Below are positions 51,836-60,152 of a stretch of 64,000 nt of DNA, in pieces. The DNA lies in NCBI GenBank assembly GCA_023404675.1, contig JAEYAW010000020.1:186001-250000 (forward strand), read 5' to 3'. The notes beneath the pieces were generated by a model. It saw only the letters and a list, made by a program, of their open reading frames with translations. It searched no databases and was not told the DNA's origin. How positions within the stretch are numbered: position 1 is the first letter of the stretch; each line of letters starts with the position of its first letter. This DNA comes from Pseudomonadota bacterium. Its GTDB lineage: Bacteria; Pseudomonadota; Alphaproteobacteria; Rhizobiales; Xanthobacteraceae. Made by a program: the position numbers and the translations under genes.

Positions 51836-51886
51836 CTTACAAGCGACGCGACCTTACAAGCGACGCGACCTTACAAGCGACGCGAC
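51836..51886. repeat. 17-bp tandem repeat, three exact copies
   Basis: CTTACAAGCGACGCGAC occurs three times without a change at 51836-51852, 51853-51869 and 51870-51886, in the gap between the convergent prs and ribH genes. It is noncoding. No T-run terminator was seen between these genes other than a short CCGGC/GCCGG hairpin near 51790. Confidence 0.9.
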
Positions 51887-51906
51887 ATCGCCGCGCACGC
51901 CGCCGC

Positions 51907-52440
51907 TTACACGATCCCCGCCGCCACCTGACCGCGCAGCCGTTCGAGGCTGAGCAGCGTCGCCGTGCAGGCCGCAGCGACCTCGCCCCCCTTGTCCCTG
52001 AAAAGCCGCGACAGCGTCGCGGTGTCTTCCGCCGCCGCGCCGACTTGCGGCACCGTGAGCACAGCCGAGAACACCGGCACCTCGGTGCGGAGCTGCACAT
52101 CCATCAGCGCCTGAATCACCGCGCCTGAAATCAGTTCATCGCCGCGGCCACCGCCGTCGACCACAAGCGCGGCCGCCACCAGCGCCGTATAGCGGCGCGT
52201 CTTGGCGAGAAGCTGCACATGCAGCGGAATCTCGAACGCGCCGGGGACCTCGAACAGGTCGATCTGCTGGTCGGCGACGCCACGCTCGGCCATGCCCTGC
52301 CAGAAGGCCTCGCGGCAGCCTGCGACAACGTCGTAGTGCCAGGACGACTGCACGAAGGCGATGCGCTGCGGCCGCATGAAGCGCGGCTGCATTTCGGCGG
52401 GCGCTTCGGAAAGAGAGGCTTCTGTCGCGGAGTCGGTCAT
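51907..52440 (-). CDS. ribH: 6,7-Dimethyl-8-ribityllumazine synthase, RibH2 type
   Basis: Lumazine synthase makes the direct precursor of riboflavin. The 177-residue product resembles the RibH2 branch of Brucella and Mesorhizobium, not the common RibH1: RIAFVQSSWHYDVV, DLFEVPGAFEIPLHVQLLAKT, VAAALVVDGGGRGDELI and VQLRTEVPVFSAVLT. RibH2 enzymes form decamers in Brucella. The start ATG at 52440 is the first codon of the conserved product; the frame is open for 129 further codons upstream without support. No other rib gene is adjacent. Confidence 0.9.
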   Translation of the reverse strand: MTDSATEASLSEAPAEMQPRFMRPQRIAFVQSSWHYDVVAGCREAFWQGMAERGVADQQIDLFEVPGAFEIPLHVQLLAKTRRYTALVAAALVVDGGGRGDELISGAVIQALMDVQLRTEVPVFSAVLTVPQVGAAAEDTATLSRLFRDKGGEVAAACTATLLSLERLRGQVAAGIV

Positions 52441-52757
52441 TGGCGTCCACCTTGCTGGCGCCGGATTATGCCCTATCGCCGCAACTGCCAGCAAGCCGGG
52501 CTCGCCAGACGATGGAGCAGTCATTCCGCGACTCGCAAAACGCGAATCCGATTCCGTTTTGTTCTCATCATCTTCTGGACAAGGTGCCTTTTTCACAGAT
52601 TTGGCCTGTGGACGGCTCAACGCGGCGTTGCGCGGGCGTCGCAAATCACGGATCAATCCCCCGTGTCGTCGCCGCCGCAAGATCGGGCAGGCAACGACGG
52701 TCGCCAGTCGCGACGTTTCAGTCGGCGTTCCCCCGAAACCAGCACAGGGCGCAAAGC
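52441..52757. other. Intergenic region between divergent ribH and the YbjN gene
   Basis: This 317-base gap lies between two divergent genes and must hold both promoters. I see no recognised riboswitch (in particular no clear FMN element), strong hairpin or repeat. The minus-strand frame that leads into ribH stays open through the gap but lacks conserved features. Confidence 0.45.
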
Positions 52758-53258
52758 ATGTCCCTTTTGGACATTCGTTTCGATTCAACCCTCCATCCGC
52801 TTGCGGCGGTCGAGGACATGGCGGCAACGAACGACTGGTCTTTCGAGCGGTCGGGCGATGACGAAGTCACCATCCTCTCGCGCGGCCACTGGACCGACTA
52901 TCAGATCTCGTTCACGTGGATGGACGAGATCGCGGCGCTGCACATGGCCTGCGCCTTCGACATGAAGATCCCCGAACATCGCCGCGCGGAAGTGCAGCGC
53001 CTGATCGCGGCCATCAACGAGCAGCTGTGGATCGGCCACTTCGATCTGTGGAGCATGAACGGTCTGATCATGCACCGGCAGGCGCTGGTGCTGCCCGAGG
53101 GCCTTCAGGCCTCGACCGCGCAGTGCGAGAGCATGCTGACCAACGCGCTCGACACCTGCGAGCGTTATTTCGCGGCGTTCCAGTTCGTCATCTGGTCCGG
53201 CAAGTCGGCAAGCGAAGCGATGGACGCCGCGATGTTCGACACCGCCGGCGAAGCGTGA
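52758..53258 (+). CDS. YbjN domain-containing protein
   Basis: The 166-residue product matches the YbjN family, a secretion-chaperone-like fold of unknown role: LDIRFDSTLHPLAAVEDMAATNDWSFERSGDDEVTI, HMACAFDMKIPEHRRAEVQRLIAAINEQLWIGHFDLW, and a helical end with DTCERYFAAFQFVIW. In alphaproteobacteria it is often next to proC, as here. The ATG at 52758 starts the conserved region. Its stop overlaps the start of the GNAT gene. Confidence 0.85.
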   Translation: MSLLDIRFDSTLHPLAAVEDMAATNDWSFERSGDDEVTILSRGHWTDYQISFTWMDEIAALHMACAFDMKIPEHRRAEVQRLIAAINEQLWIGHFDLWSMNGLIMHRQALVLPEGLQASTAQCESMLTNALDTCERYFAAFQFVIWSGKSASEAMDAAMFDTAGEA

Positions 53259-53680
53259 GCCGGCCATCCATCGTCGTCGCCGATGCCCCGAACGAGGCGG
53301 ATCGCGACGCGATCCTTCGTGCGCTGATCGCCTACAACGACGCCGCCGGCGGCCCCTCGGGTTTTCATCCGGTCGCCGTTCTCGTTCAGGATCCGGACAC
53401 CGGCGAGACATGCGGCGGCCTTTGGGGGCGCATCGTCTACGACTGGCTGTTGATCGAATTGCTGGCGATCCCGGAAGCCATGCGCCACCAGCACCTCGGC
53501 TCCGATCTGCTCGCCCGCGCGGAAGACGTCGCCCGCGCGCGGAACTGCGCCGGCGTCTGGCTCGACACCTATGCGTTCCAGGCGCCCGACTTCTACCGCA
53601 GGCATGGCTACGAGCAGTTTGGCGTGATCGACGATCACCCGCGCGGCGGCCGCCGTTTCTTCTTCAAGAAGACTCTCTGA
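53255..53680 (+). CDS. GNAT family N-acetyltransferase
   Basis: The 141-residue product has the GNAT core: GGLWGRIVYDWLLIELLAIPEAMRHQHLGSDLLARAEDVARARNCAGVWLDTYAFQAPDFYRRHGYEQFGV. The acetyl-CoA motif is read as H-Q-H-L-G-S, a variant of R/Q-x-x-G-x-G/A. The start is GTG at 53255, overlapping the YbjN stop as GTGA. Substrate unknown. It lies between the YbjN gene and proC on the same strand. Confidence 0.88.
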   Translation: MSRPSIVVADAPNEADRDAILRALIAYNDAAGGPSGFHPVAVLVQDPDTGETCGGLWGRIVYDWLLIELLAIPEAMRHQHLGSDLLARAEDVARARNCAGVWLDTYAFQAPDFYRRHGYEQFGVIDDHPRGGRRFFFKKTL

Positions 53681-53754
53681 TCCGCGGCAATACCATGGAC
53701 ATCGCGGGCATGCGGCGCGATAGGTGACGCCTTCGCCACCGCAGGAAGCCCACC

Positions 53755-54579
53755 ATGACACCCCCACCCATCAGCAGCCTTTCCGGTCCCATCGTTCTCG
53801 CCGGCGCGGGCAAAATGGGCAGTGCCGTGCTGACAGGCTGGCTCGCCGGCGGCCTCGACCCGAAATCCGTCGTGGTGATCGAGCCGCATCCCTCCGACGA
53901 GGTGAAAGCCCTCGCCGCGCTCGGTGTCCGACTCAATCCGCCTGCTGACGACATCGGAACGGCCGCCACGGTCCTGCTGGCCGTGAAGCCACAGACCTTC
54001 CGCGACGCCGCGCCGCTGGTGCGCCCGCTGATCGCGCCGACGACGCTCGTGATCTCGGTGATGGCCGGCATCACGATTGCCTCGATCACGCAGGCCTGCG
54101 GCGGCAGCGTGGTGCGCACCATTCCGAACACGCCCGCCGCGATCGGCCGCGGCATCACCGCCGCGGCTCCAGGACCGAACGTCACCGCCGCGCAGCGGGA
54201 CGTCACCGATACGCTGCTGCGCGCGACCGGCGTGGTCGAATGGATCGACGACGAAGCGATGATCGATGCGGTGACCGCCGTGTCCGGCTCCGGCCCGGCC
54301 TACGTCTTCCTGCTCGCCGAGGAAATGGCGAAAGCCGGCGAAGCGGCTGGCCTTCCGGCCGATCTCGCCGCCCGGCTCGCGCGCGCCACGGTGTCGGGCG
54401 CTGGCGAACTGCTGCACCGCTCCGATCTCGATCCCGCGACGCTGCGCAAGAACGTCACCTCGCCGGCCGGCACCACAGCCGCCGCGCTCGCCGTGCTGAT
54501 GGCCGACGATGGTTTCGAGCCGCTGCTCAAGCGCGCCATCGCCGCAGCGACCGCACGCTCGAAGGAGCTGGCGGGCTAG
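53755..54579 (+). CDS. proC: Pyrroline-5-carboxylate reductase
   Basis: ProC reduces pyrroline-5-carboxylate to proline with NAD(P)H, the last step of proline synthesis. The 274-residue product has the Rossmann motif GAGKMGSAVL near 19-28, VLLAVKPQTF, VRTIPNTPAAIGRG, and the C-terminal signature TAVSGSGPAYVFLLAEEMAKAGEAAGL. The length is normal. It is the last gene of the ybjN-GNAT-proC run and converges on the histidine kinase gene with a 9-base gap. Confidence 0.95.
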   Translation: MTPPPISSLSGPIVLAGAGKMGSAVLTGWLAGGLDPKSVVVIEPHPSDEVKALAALGVRLNPPADDIGTAATVLLAVKPQTFRDAAPLVRPLIAPTTLVISVMAGITIASITQACGGSVVRTIPNTPAAIGRGITAAAPGPNVTAAQRDVTDTLLRATGVVEWIDDEAMIDAVTAVSGSGPAYVFLLAEEMAKAGEAAGLPADLAARLARATVSGAGELLHRSDLDPATLRKNVTSPAGTTAAALAVLMADDGFEPLLKRAIAAATARSKELAG

Positions 54580-54588
54580 CCGCAGACC

Positions 54589-55977
54589 CTACACCGGCAC
54601 GCGCACGGTCGCGCGCAGGCCGCCGAGCGGACTGTCGCCGAGCATGATCTCGCCGCCGTGGGAACGCGCGATGTCGCGGGCGATAGCGAGGCCAAGCCCG
54701 GTGCCTCCCTCGTCCTGATTGCGCGCATCGTCGAGCCGCAGGAACGGCTTGAACACTTCCTCGCGCATCGCAGGCGGAATACCCGGCCCGTCGTCATCGA
54801 TGGTCACGGAGAGATAGCGGTGATCGCGATGCCCGGTGATCGCGATCTCGTCGGCATAACGCGCGGCATTGGAGACGAGATTGGCGAGGCAGCGCTTGAA
54901 GGCGGCCGGCTTCACGGTCACCACCGGCTGGCCGTGGAACGTCACCGTGGCCTTGTGGCCATGCCGTTCGGCGTCGCTGCGCAATTCCTCCAGCGCCTGC
55001 GCCATGTCGGTCGGCTGCGCCTGCTCGCCGCTGTCGCCGCGCGCGAAGGCGAGATAGGCCTCCAGCATCGCGCCCATCTCGTCGACGTCCTTGCGCATGC
55101 CCTCGGTCTCGGGACTGTCGCCGATCAGCGCCAGTTCCAGCTTGAAACGGGTCAGCACGGTGCGCAGGTCGTGCGACACGCCGGCCAGCATCGCGGTGCG
55201 CTGCTCGATGGAGCGCTCGATGCGCGACTTCATTTCGAGGAAGGCATAGGCCGCGCGCCGCACCTCGCGCGCCCCGCGCACGCGGAAATTCGGCTCGTCG
55301 CGGCCCTTGCCGAAATTCTCCGCGGCGTCCGCCAGTTTCAGGATCGGCTTGATCTGGTTGCGCAGGAACAGAATGGCGACCAGCAGCAGCAGCGACGAGG
55401 TGCCGAGCATCCAGAACAGGAAGATTTCCGAATTTGACGCATAGGCCGCGCTGCGCAGCGCGAAGATGCGCATCACCGTGTCGTCGAGGCGGATGCGGAT
55501 TTCCACCCAGCTTGAACGCCCCACGGTATCGATCCAGAACGGGCGGCCGATCTGCTGGCTGAGTTCGCGCGAGAGCGCCTGATCGAGCAGCGAGAAGAAC
55601 GGCTTCGGCCCCGGCGCGGGCATGTCGCCGGGCGGCAGGAAGTCAACCACGAGGCTGAGCCGCTGCTGTGCGATCTTGCGCAGCAGGCTGCGGTCCTTGT
55701 CCTGCGGATAGCCCTTGTAGATGTCGATCAGCGCCGCGATGTCCTGCACCACGGCCTGCGACAACCGTCGCGTCACCGTGTTCCAGTGCCGCTCCATGAA
55801 GACGAAGGCGACGACCGATTGCAGGATGACCATCGGCACGATGATCAGCATCAGCACGCGGGCATAAAGCCCCTTCGGCATGATGCTGTTGAAGGCGCGG
55901 CCGAGCAGGCCGGACGCATAGGACATCCGCCGCGACGCCGTGCGGATCAGATTCAGGCCGGTGTCGAGCGTGCTCAC
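54589..55977 (-). CDS. EnvZ-like sensor histidine kinase
   Basis: The 462-residue product has two membrane segments (about 41-61 and 187-205), a periplasmic sensor of about 125 residues, and HAMP, HisKA and HATPase domains. The phospho-acceptor His269 lies in GVSHDLRTVLTRFKLEL, where the usual proline after HDLRT is valine. The ATPase has NLVSNAARYA, DDDGPGI and EGGTGLGLAIARDIA. The start GTG at 55977 is 7 bases after the regulator stop, and TGAGG lies upstream. It is the last gene of a MarR-regulator-kinase operon. Confidence 0.92.
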   Translation of the reverse strand: MSTLDTGLNLIRTASRRMSYASGLLGRAFNSIMPKGLYARVLMLIIVPMVILQSVVAFVFMERHWNTVTRRLSQAVVQDIAALIDIYKGYPQDKDRSLLRKIAQQRLSLVVDFLPPGDMPAPGPKPFFSLLDQALSRELSQQIGRPFWIDTVGRSSWVEIRIRLDDTVMRIFALRSAAYASNSEIFLFWMLGTSSLLLLVAILFLRNQIKPILKLADAAENFGKGRDEPNFRVRGAREVRRAAYAFLEMKSRIERSIEQRTAMLAGVSHDLRTVLTRFKLELALIGDSPETEGMRKDVDEMGAMLEAYLAFARGDSGEQAQPTDMAQALEELRSDAERHGHKATVTFHGQPVVTVKPAAFKRCLANLVSNAARYADEIAITGHRDHRYLSVTIDDDGPGIPPAMREEVFKPFLRLDDARNQDEGGTGLGLAIARDIARSHGGEIMLGDSPLGGLRATVRVPV

Positions 55978-55984
55978 GCGCGCC

Positions 55985-56704
55985 TCACGGCGAGGCCACC
56001 AGCCGGTAGCCGATGCCACGCACCGCCTGCAGGAACAGCGGATTGGCCGGATCGTGCTCGATCTTGCGCCGCAGGCGATTGATCTGGACGTCCACCGCGC
56101 GCTCGTTGACGCCGTTGCCGGTGAGCGCCGCGCGCGGCACCGTCTCGCCGGGATCGGCTGCGAGAATACGCAGCATCTCGCGCTCGCGGTCGGTGAGATG
56201 AATCATCTCCTCGCCCTTGCGCAGTTCGCCGCGTTCGAGGTGATAGACGTAAGGGCCGAACGCCACCGACTCCGCCGGCGCGGGCGCGCTCGGCGCGGTG
56301 CGCTTGAGGATATTGGCGATGCGCAGCGACAGTTCGCGCGGCTCGAACGGCTTGGCGACATAATCGTCCGCGCCGATCTGCAATCCCTCGATGCGACTCT
56401 CCGGCTCGTGGCGGGCGGTGAGCATCAGGATCGGGACGGTCGAGCCCGTCCTGATGTCCCGCGCAAACTCGAATCCGGTTTCGCCCGGCATCATCACATC
56501 GAGAATCATCAGATCGAAATGCAGGCTCAGCAGCTTTGATCGCGCGTCGGCGGCGCTCGATGCCGTGGTGACGCGATAGCCCTCGGTGGCGAGAAAGCGC
56601 GACAGCAGATCGCGAATGCGCCGGTCATCGTCGACCAGCAGCAAATGCGGCGCATCGTCGGCCAGTTGCACGCGGCGGCTGGCCGGGATTGCAGCTTCGA
56701 TCAT
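55985..56704 (-). CDS. OmpR-family response regulator (PetR-like)
   Basis: The 239-residue product has the receiver motif LLLVDDDRRIRDLLSRFL, the phospho-acceptor Asp69 in LMILDVMMPGETG, and the Lys of AKPF. Its winged-helix domain ends VDVQINRLRRKIEHDP and VRGIGYRLV. In Rhodobacter capsulatus the PetP (MarR) and PetR pair, of the same two types, regulates cytochrome bc1 expression; similarity of arrangement suggests a petPR-like system, but that is inference. It overlaps the MarR gene (ATGA) and precedes the kinase. Confidence 0.9.
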   Translation of the reverse strand: MIEAAIPASRRVQLADDAPHLLLVDDDRRIRDLLSRFLATEGYRVTTASSAADARSKLLSLHFDLMILDVMMPGETGFEFARDIRTGSTVPILMLTARHEPESRIEGLQIGADDYVAKPFEPRELSLRIANILKRTAPSAPAPAESVAFGPYVYHLERGELRKGEEMIHLTDREREMLRILAADPGETVPRAALTGNGVNERAVDVQINRLRRKIEHDPANPLFLQAVRGIGYRLVASP

Positions 56705-57240
56705 TTGCTCACACCCTCCCGATTGCGCTTCAGCAGAACGTCCAGCACCTTGTCCGGATCGTCGTGGTCGATCATCGCCAGCAGAAAGCGCCGGACGGCA
56801 TCCGCATCCCGCTCGTCGAAGCCGCCGAGCGCGCGCTCGATCCGCCTCGTCTGCACCTGCGCCAGTCTGGTCACCAGCGTTTCGCCCTTGGGGGTGGCAT
56901 AAAGAAGGCGCTGGCGGCGGTCGCTGTCGCCGGATTTCTGGACGATATAGCCCTCGTCGAGCAGTTGCTTCAGCACACGCCCGAGCGACTGTTTGGTGAT
57001 GCGCAGCACCTCCAGGAGGTCTGCGACCTTCAGCCCGGGGTAGCGCGTGACGAAATGCAGAACCCGGTGATGAGCACGGCCGAAGCCGAAGGCTTCCAGC
57101 ACATGATCGGCGTCGCCCACGAAGTCCCGGTAGGAAAAAAACAGCAGTTCGATGATGTCCCAGCGCGGGACGGCGGGATCAGGTGCCGGGGTCCCGGCCG
57201 CGCCGGCGCGCATGGCTGGCTTGAAATTTATGTCAGCCAT
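56701..57240 (-). CDS. MarR family transcriptional regulator (PetP-like)
   Basis: The 179-residue product has the MarR winged helix (about 60-140): VADLLEVLRITKQSLGRVLKQLLDEGYIVQKSGDSDRRQRLLYATPKGETLV. The N-terminus is polar and proline-rich. The start ATG at 57240 gives normal length; 35 more codons are open upstream but lack a good site. It is first in an operon with an OmpR-type regulator and a kinase and diverges from ilvE. A palindrome covers its own start region and may be an autoregulatory site. Confidence 0.88.
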   Translation of the reverse strand: MADINFKPAMRAGAAGTPAPDPAVPRWDIIELLFFSYRDFVGDADHVLEAFGFGRAHHRVLHFVTRYPGLKVADLLEVLRITKQSLGRVLKQLLDEGYIVQKSGDSDRRQRLLYATPKGETLVTRLAQVQTRRIERALGGFDERDADAVRRFLLAMIDHDDPDKVLDVLLKRNREGVSK

Positions 57241-57266
57241 ATTGACACATTCCGAGTTCAATATTA
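57239..57266 (-). promoter_or_regulatory. Candidate operator/-10 at the MarR gene start
   Basis: ATATTGA (57239-57245) and TCAATAT (57258-57264) are exact 7-bp inverted repeats with a 12-base spacer. On the minus strand the outer arm contains TAATAT (57261-57266 complement), a plausible -10, and the inner arm reaches the MarR start codon. Binding of a dimeric regulator here would block both transcription and initiation. Autoregulation is typical of MarR proteins but untested here. Confidence 0.45.
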
Positions 57267-57470
57267 CAAAAATGACCGTCGCCGCGAAATTTTCGATCCT
57301 GACGCGTGCGCCGCCGGTTCCGCGACGCGGATCGGTGCTTCGCAACGGCGCTGGCCGCCGCTATTCTCATCCTCGAGCGATTGTGGTTCGACATCGCACG
57401 AAACATACTGGACTTCGCGTGTTCCGCCAAAGCGGAAACCACAGGGCGGTCCGGGTCCGGGAGAAGGTCC

Positions 57471-58586
57471 GTGGGAGTTTCATTCGACAAGATCGACGGC
57501 GACTTATGGCTGAAATTCGAAAGCCGGCCGACGTCAAATCCGACCTCTGACGAGGAGCGCGCGGCGAAGCTGGTCAATCCGGGCTTCGGCCGGATCTTCA
57601 CCGACCACATGGCCATCGTCCGCTACAACGACGAGCAGGGCTGGCATGACGCGCGGATCGAGTCCCGCGCCAATTTCGCGCTCGATCCTGCCGTCGCGGT
57701 GCTGCATTACGCCCAGGAAATCTTCGAGGGTCTGAAGGCTTACCGGCGCGCCGACGGCGGCGTGAACCTGTTCCGCCCCGACGCCAACGCCCAGCGCTTC
57801 CTGAATTCAGCCCACCGCATGGCGATGGCGCCGTTGCCGGCGCCGGTGTTCATCGAGGCGGTGAAGCAGCTCGTGCGCACCGATCAGGCATGGGTGCCCG
57901 AGGGTGAAGGCAGCAGCCTCTATCTGCGCCCGTTCATGATCGCGAGCGAGGTTTTCCTCGGCGTCAAGCCGTCGGCGGAATACATCTTCGCGGTGATCGC
58001 CTCGCCGGTCGGCTCCTATTTCAAGGGCGGCCCCGCGCCGGTGTCGATCTGGGTCTCGGAACACTACACGCGCGCCGCCGTGGGCGGCACGGGCGCCGTC
58101 AAATGCGGCGGCAACTACGCTGCGAGCCTGCGCGCCCAGGCCGAGGCCATAGATCACGGCTGCGATCAGGTGGTGTTCCTCGACGCGCTGGAGCGGCGCT
58201 ATGTCGAGGAACTCGGCGGCATGAACGTCTTCTTCGTGTTCGACGACGGCTCGCTGCTGACCCCTCCGCTGGGAACGATCCTGCCAGGCATCACGCGCGA
58301 TTCCATCATTGCTCTTGCGCGGGAGGCTGGCACCACTGTGCGCGAGATGCCCTATACGATGGACCAGTGGCGGGCGGACGCCGCCAGCGGAAAGCTGAAG
58401 GAAGCCTTCGCCTGCGGGACGGCGGCCGTCATCTCGCCGATCGGCAAGGTCTGCTCTACCAGCGGCGACTTCACCATCAACGGCGGCATCGCCGGGCCCG
58501 TCGCGATGGAACTGCGCAAGCAGTTGATCGATATCCAGTACGGCCGCGTGCCCGACACGCACAGCTGGATCAGCCACGTGCTGTGA
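57471..58586 (+). CDS. ilvE: Branched-chain-amino-acid aminotransferase
   Basis: IlvE transfers the amino group between glutamate and the keto acids of leucine, isoleucine and valine. The 371-residue class IV PLP enzyme has the catalytic Lys211 in GTGAVKCGGNYAAS, the motif EIFEGLKAYRR, YLRPFMIASEVFLGVKP and EELGGMNVFFV. The start is read as GTG at 57471 behind GAGAAGG; a longer frame upstream has no support. TTGTGG, 17 bases, CATACT at 57381-57409 is a possible promoter. It is divergent from the MarR operon and followed by a tautomerase gene. Confidence 0.95.
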   Translation: MGVSFDKIDGDLWLKFESRPTSNPTSDEERAAKLVNPGFGRIFTDHMAIVRYNDEQGWHDARIESRANFALDPAVAVLHYAQEIFEGLKAYRRADGGVNLFRPDANAQRFLNSAHRMAMAPLPAPVFIEAVKQLVRTDQAWVPEGEGSSLYLRPFMIASEVFLGVKPSAEYIFAVIASPVGSYFKGGPAPVSIWVSEHYTRAAVGGTGAVKCGGNYAASLRAQAEAIDHGCDQVVFLDALERRYVEELGGMNVFFVFDDGSLLTPPLGTILPGITRDSIIALAREAGTTVREMPYTMDQWRADAASGKLKEAFACGTAAVISPIGKVCSTSGDFTINGGIAGPVAMELRKQLIDIQYGRVPDTHSWISHVL

Positions 58587-58674
58587 TCGGCCGCGAGATC
58601 TTTCCGCTGCTCCCCACCGGAATCGGAAGACATGGCTGCACGCCCGCAGCCATGATGACCATGGAGAGAATTGA

Positions 58675-58878
58675 GTGCCTGAAGTTACGATCATGATGGC
58701 CGAAGGCCGTAGCGACGATCAGAAGAAAGCGGTCATGAAGGGCATCACCGAAGCGGTGGTGACCCATCTTGGCGTCTCGGCAGAGGTCGTTACGGTCCAG
58801 ATCGTCGAAGCCAAGCTCACCGATAAGATGAAGGGGGGCAAGACCTTCGCCGAGATCAAGGCCGAGCAGGCGAAATAA
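58675..58878 (+). CDS. 4-Oxalocrotonate tautomerase family protein
   Basis: The 67-residue product belongs to the tautomerase superfamily, whose catalytic base is an N-terminal proline exposed after Met removal. Here the GTG start is followed at once by CCT (Pro2), then EVTIMMAEGRSDDQKKAVMKGITEAVVTHLG, the usual beta-alpha fold with Arg12 in EGRS. This position of proline fixes the start. The GGAGAG site lies upstream. The substrate is unknown; a small hexamer or trimer is usual. It follows ilvE by 88 bases and may be cotranscribed. Confidence 0.9.
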   Translation: MPEVTIMMAEGRSDDQKKAVMKGITEAVVTHLGVSAEVVTVQIVEAKLTDKMKGGKTFAEIKAEQAK

Positions 58879-58966
58879 CCGCCGGATCCGGCGAGCCACC
58901 GCACCGCCAAAAGCTTCGCATACAAGTCCGAGCTTGTCTTATTCCAAGCTCTTCTAAATTCCGAGC

Positions 58967-59007
58967 CGGACGTGGCGTGCCGGAGCGCCACGTCCGAGGC
59001 TTTGTTT
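58967..59007 (+). terminator. Terminator after the tautomerase gene
   Basis: CGGACGTGGCG (58967-58977) pairs exactly with CGCCACGTCCG (58986-58996) around an 8-base loop, followed by AGGCTTTGTTT. It lies about 90 bases after the tautomerase stop. Confidence 0.75.
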
Positions 59008-59084
59008 CCGATCGTTACCAACCGTAACGAGGCGGAAACGATTCCGTAAGGAAGCCGCCGCTTTCGCGGGCCATCGTGCCCGCC

Positions 59085-59309
59085 ATGAAAACCCTCGCTG
59101 TCACGCTCCTGCTCGGTATCGCCCTGATCGCTTCCTTCGCAGCGGCCCGGAGGTGCGATGCCGATGTAAGCAGCCTTCGCACAGGATCGATGACCCTGTC
59201 GGGATGCAAGGCACCGCTCCGGGCGATCAACTACACGCCCGGTGCCCTCGACACCTACCTGTCCGCCTCGCAGGCGCACTTGCTGATGACTGTCGGCGCC
59301 GCGCGATAG
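59085..59309 (+). CDS. Small exported protein, 74 residues (hypothetical)
   Basis: Not recognised. The product has a signal peptide or anchor at 1-24 (MKTLAVTLLLGIALIASFAAARRC) with a positively charged end, then a short domain with two cysteines (Cys24 and one in LSGCKAPL), which could pair in the periplasm. The ATG at 59085 is preferred; a GTG at 59076 is possible. It follows the terminator at 58967 and precedes a convergent thioesterase gene. Confidence is limited by its size. Confidence 0.5.
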   Translation: MKTLAVTLLLGIALIASFAAARRCDADVSSLRTGSMTLSGCKAPLRAINYTPGALDTYLSASQAHLLMTVGAAR

Positions 59310-59321
59310 ACGTCCCGTCCC

Positions 59322-60110
59322 TCAGGCGAACACCGCGATGTTCTGGCGCGCTGCGATGATCGGCGCACCCCGCGCGTTCCAGATGTGCATGGTCTGCCCC
59401 GAATAGCCCTGCGCCGCGTGATCAGCGCTGGTGCGCAGCAGCCACCATCCGTCGTCGGTGTTCAGATCGTCGGCCAGTACGTCGAGCGTCCATGTCATGG
59501 TGCTGATGATGCCGAACTCCTTGAACAGGATGATGGCGGCCGGCGGCGGCGCATCCGCCAGCGCCACCAGCGGGACGATGGACGACGCCGGCACCGGATC
59601 GCGATGACGCAGCCACAGCGTCATCGTCGGATCGCCGCCCGACAGCGGCATGTTTCCAGCGGCGAGCCTTCCGTCGAAATGGCTGACGAAGGACAGCGTC
59701 TTCGGTGCGGACCTGAAAAAGTTCGGACATTCGTCCGGCGGCTTCACGTCCGGCGCGCGGGCGGCGGCGTGCTGGATCGCCGACCGGCGCGCGGCGCCGA
59801 AACAGAAGATCGCCCGCGTCGCAAGACCCGCCTCACCAAACAGATCGACGCCGACATACGTGGTCGATTTTCCCTGACGCAGGATGGACGGCCTGAGCGT
59901 GAGACGGCCTGTCGCAGGCCCGATGAAGGACAGTTGCGCTGAACGTAGCAGTGGCAGATCGGGCACGAAGCGCAACGCGCTTTCGAGGCACAATGCGCCT
60001 CCGAGACCGCCGTAAAGCGTGCGTCCCTGCAACCAGTCGTCGCTGACAGTGATGGTGAAGGCGTCGTCCTCGCGCACGATGGCGCCGAGCAGATCAGAAA
60101 ATTCCGTCAT
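59322..60110 (-). CDS. Acyl-CoA thioesterase, TesB-like double hotdog
   Basis: The 262-residue product has the two-hotdog form of TesB-type thioesterases. The first half reads WLQGRTLYGGLGGALCLESALR, AQLSFIGPATGRLTLRPSILRQGKSTTYVGVDLF; the second half has MTLWLRHRDPVPASSIVPLVALADAPPPAAIILFKEFGIISTMTWTLDV and GYSGQTMHIWNARG. This family hydrolyses acyl-CoAs, with chain length and role unknown here. GAGGACGAA precedes the ATG at 60110. It lies 42 bases after the MATE gene on the same strand and may be cotranscribed. Confidence 0.88.
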   Translation of the reverse strand: MTEFSDLLGAIVREDDAFTITVSDDWLQGRTLYGGLGGALCLESALRFVPDLPLLRSAQLSFIGPATGRLTLRPSILRQGKSTTYVGVDLFGEAGLATRAIFCFGAARRSAIQHAAARAPDVKPPDECPNFFRSAPKTLSFVSHFDGRLAAGNMPLSGGDPTMTLWLRHRDPVPASSIVPLVALADAPPPAAIILFKEFGIISTMTWTLDVLADDLNTDDGWWLLRTSADHAAQGYSGQTMHIWNARGAPIIAARQNIAVFA

Positions 60111-60152
60111 TTCGTCCTCGGCCGTTTTGCCGGGACCATAAAATGATATTCG

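Noticed and set aside
52441..52757. FMN riboswitch in front of ribH
   Set aside because: The conserved RFN blocks are not present on the minus strand; the gap has no aptamer-like fold that I can see.
52441..52827. An N-terminal extension of RibH
   Set aside because: The frame is open, but its sequence is low-complexity and RibH2 proteins start close to the ATG at 52440.
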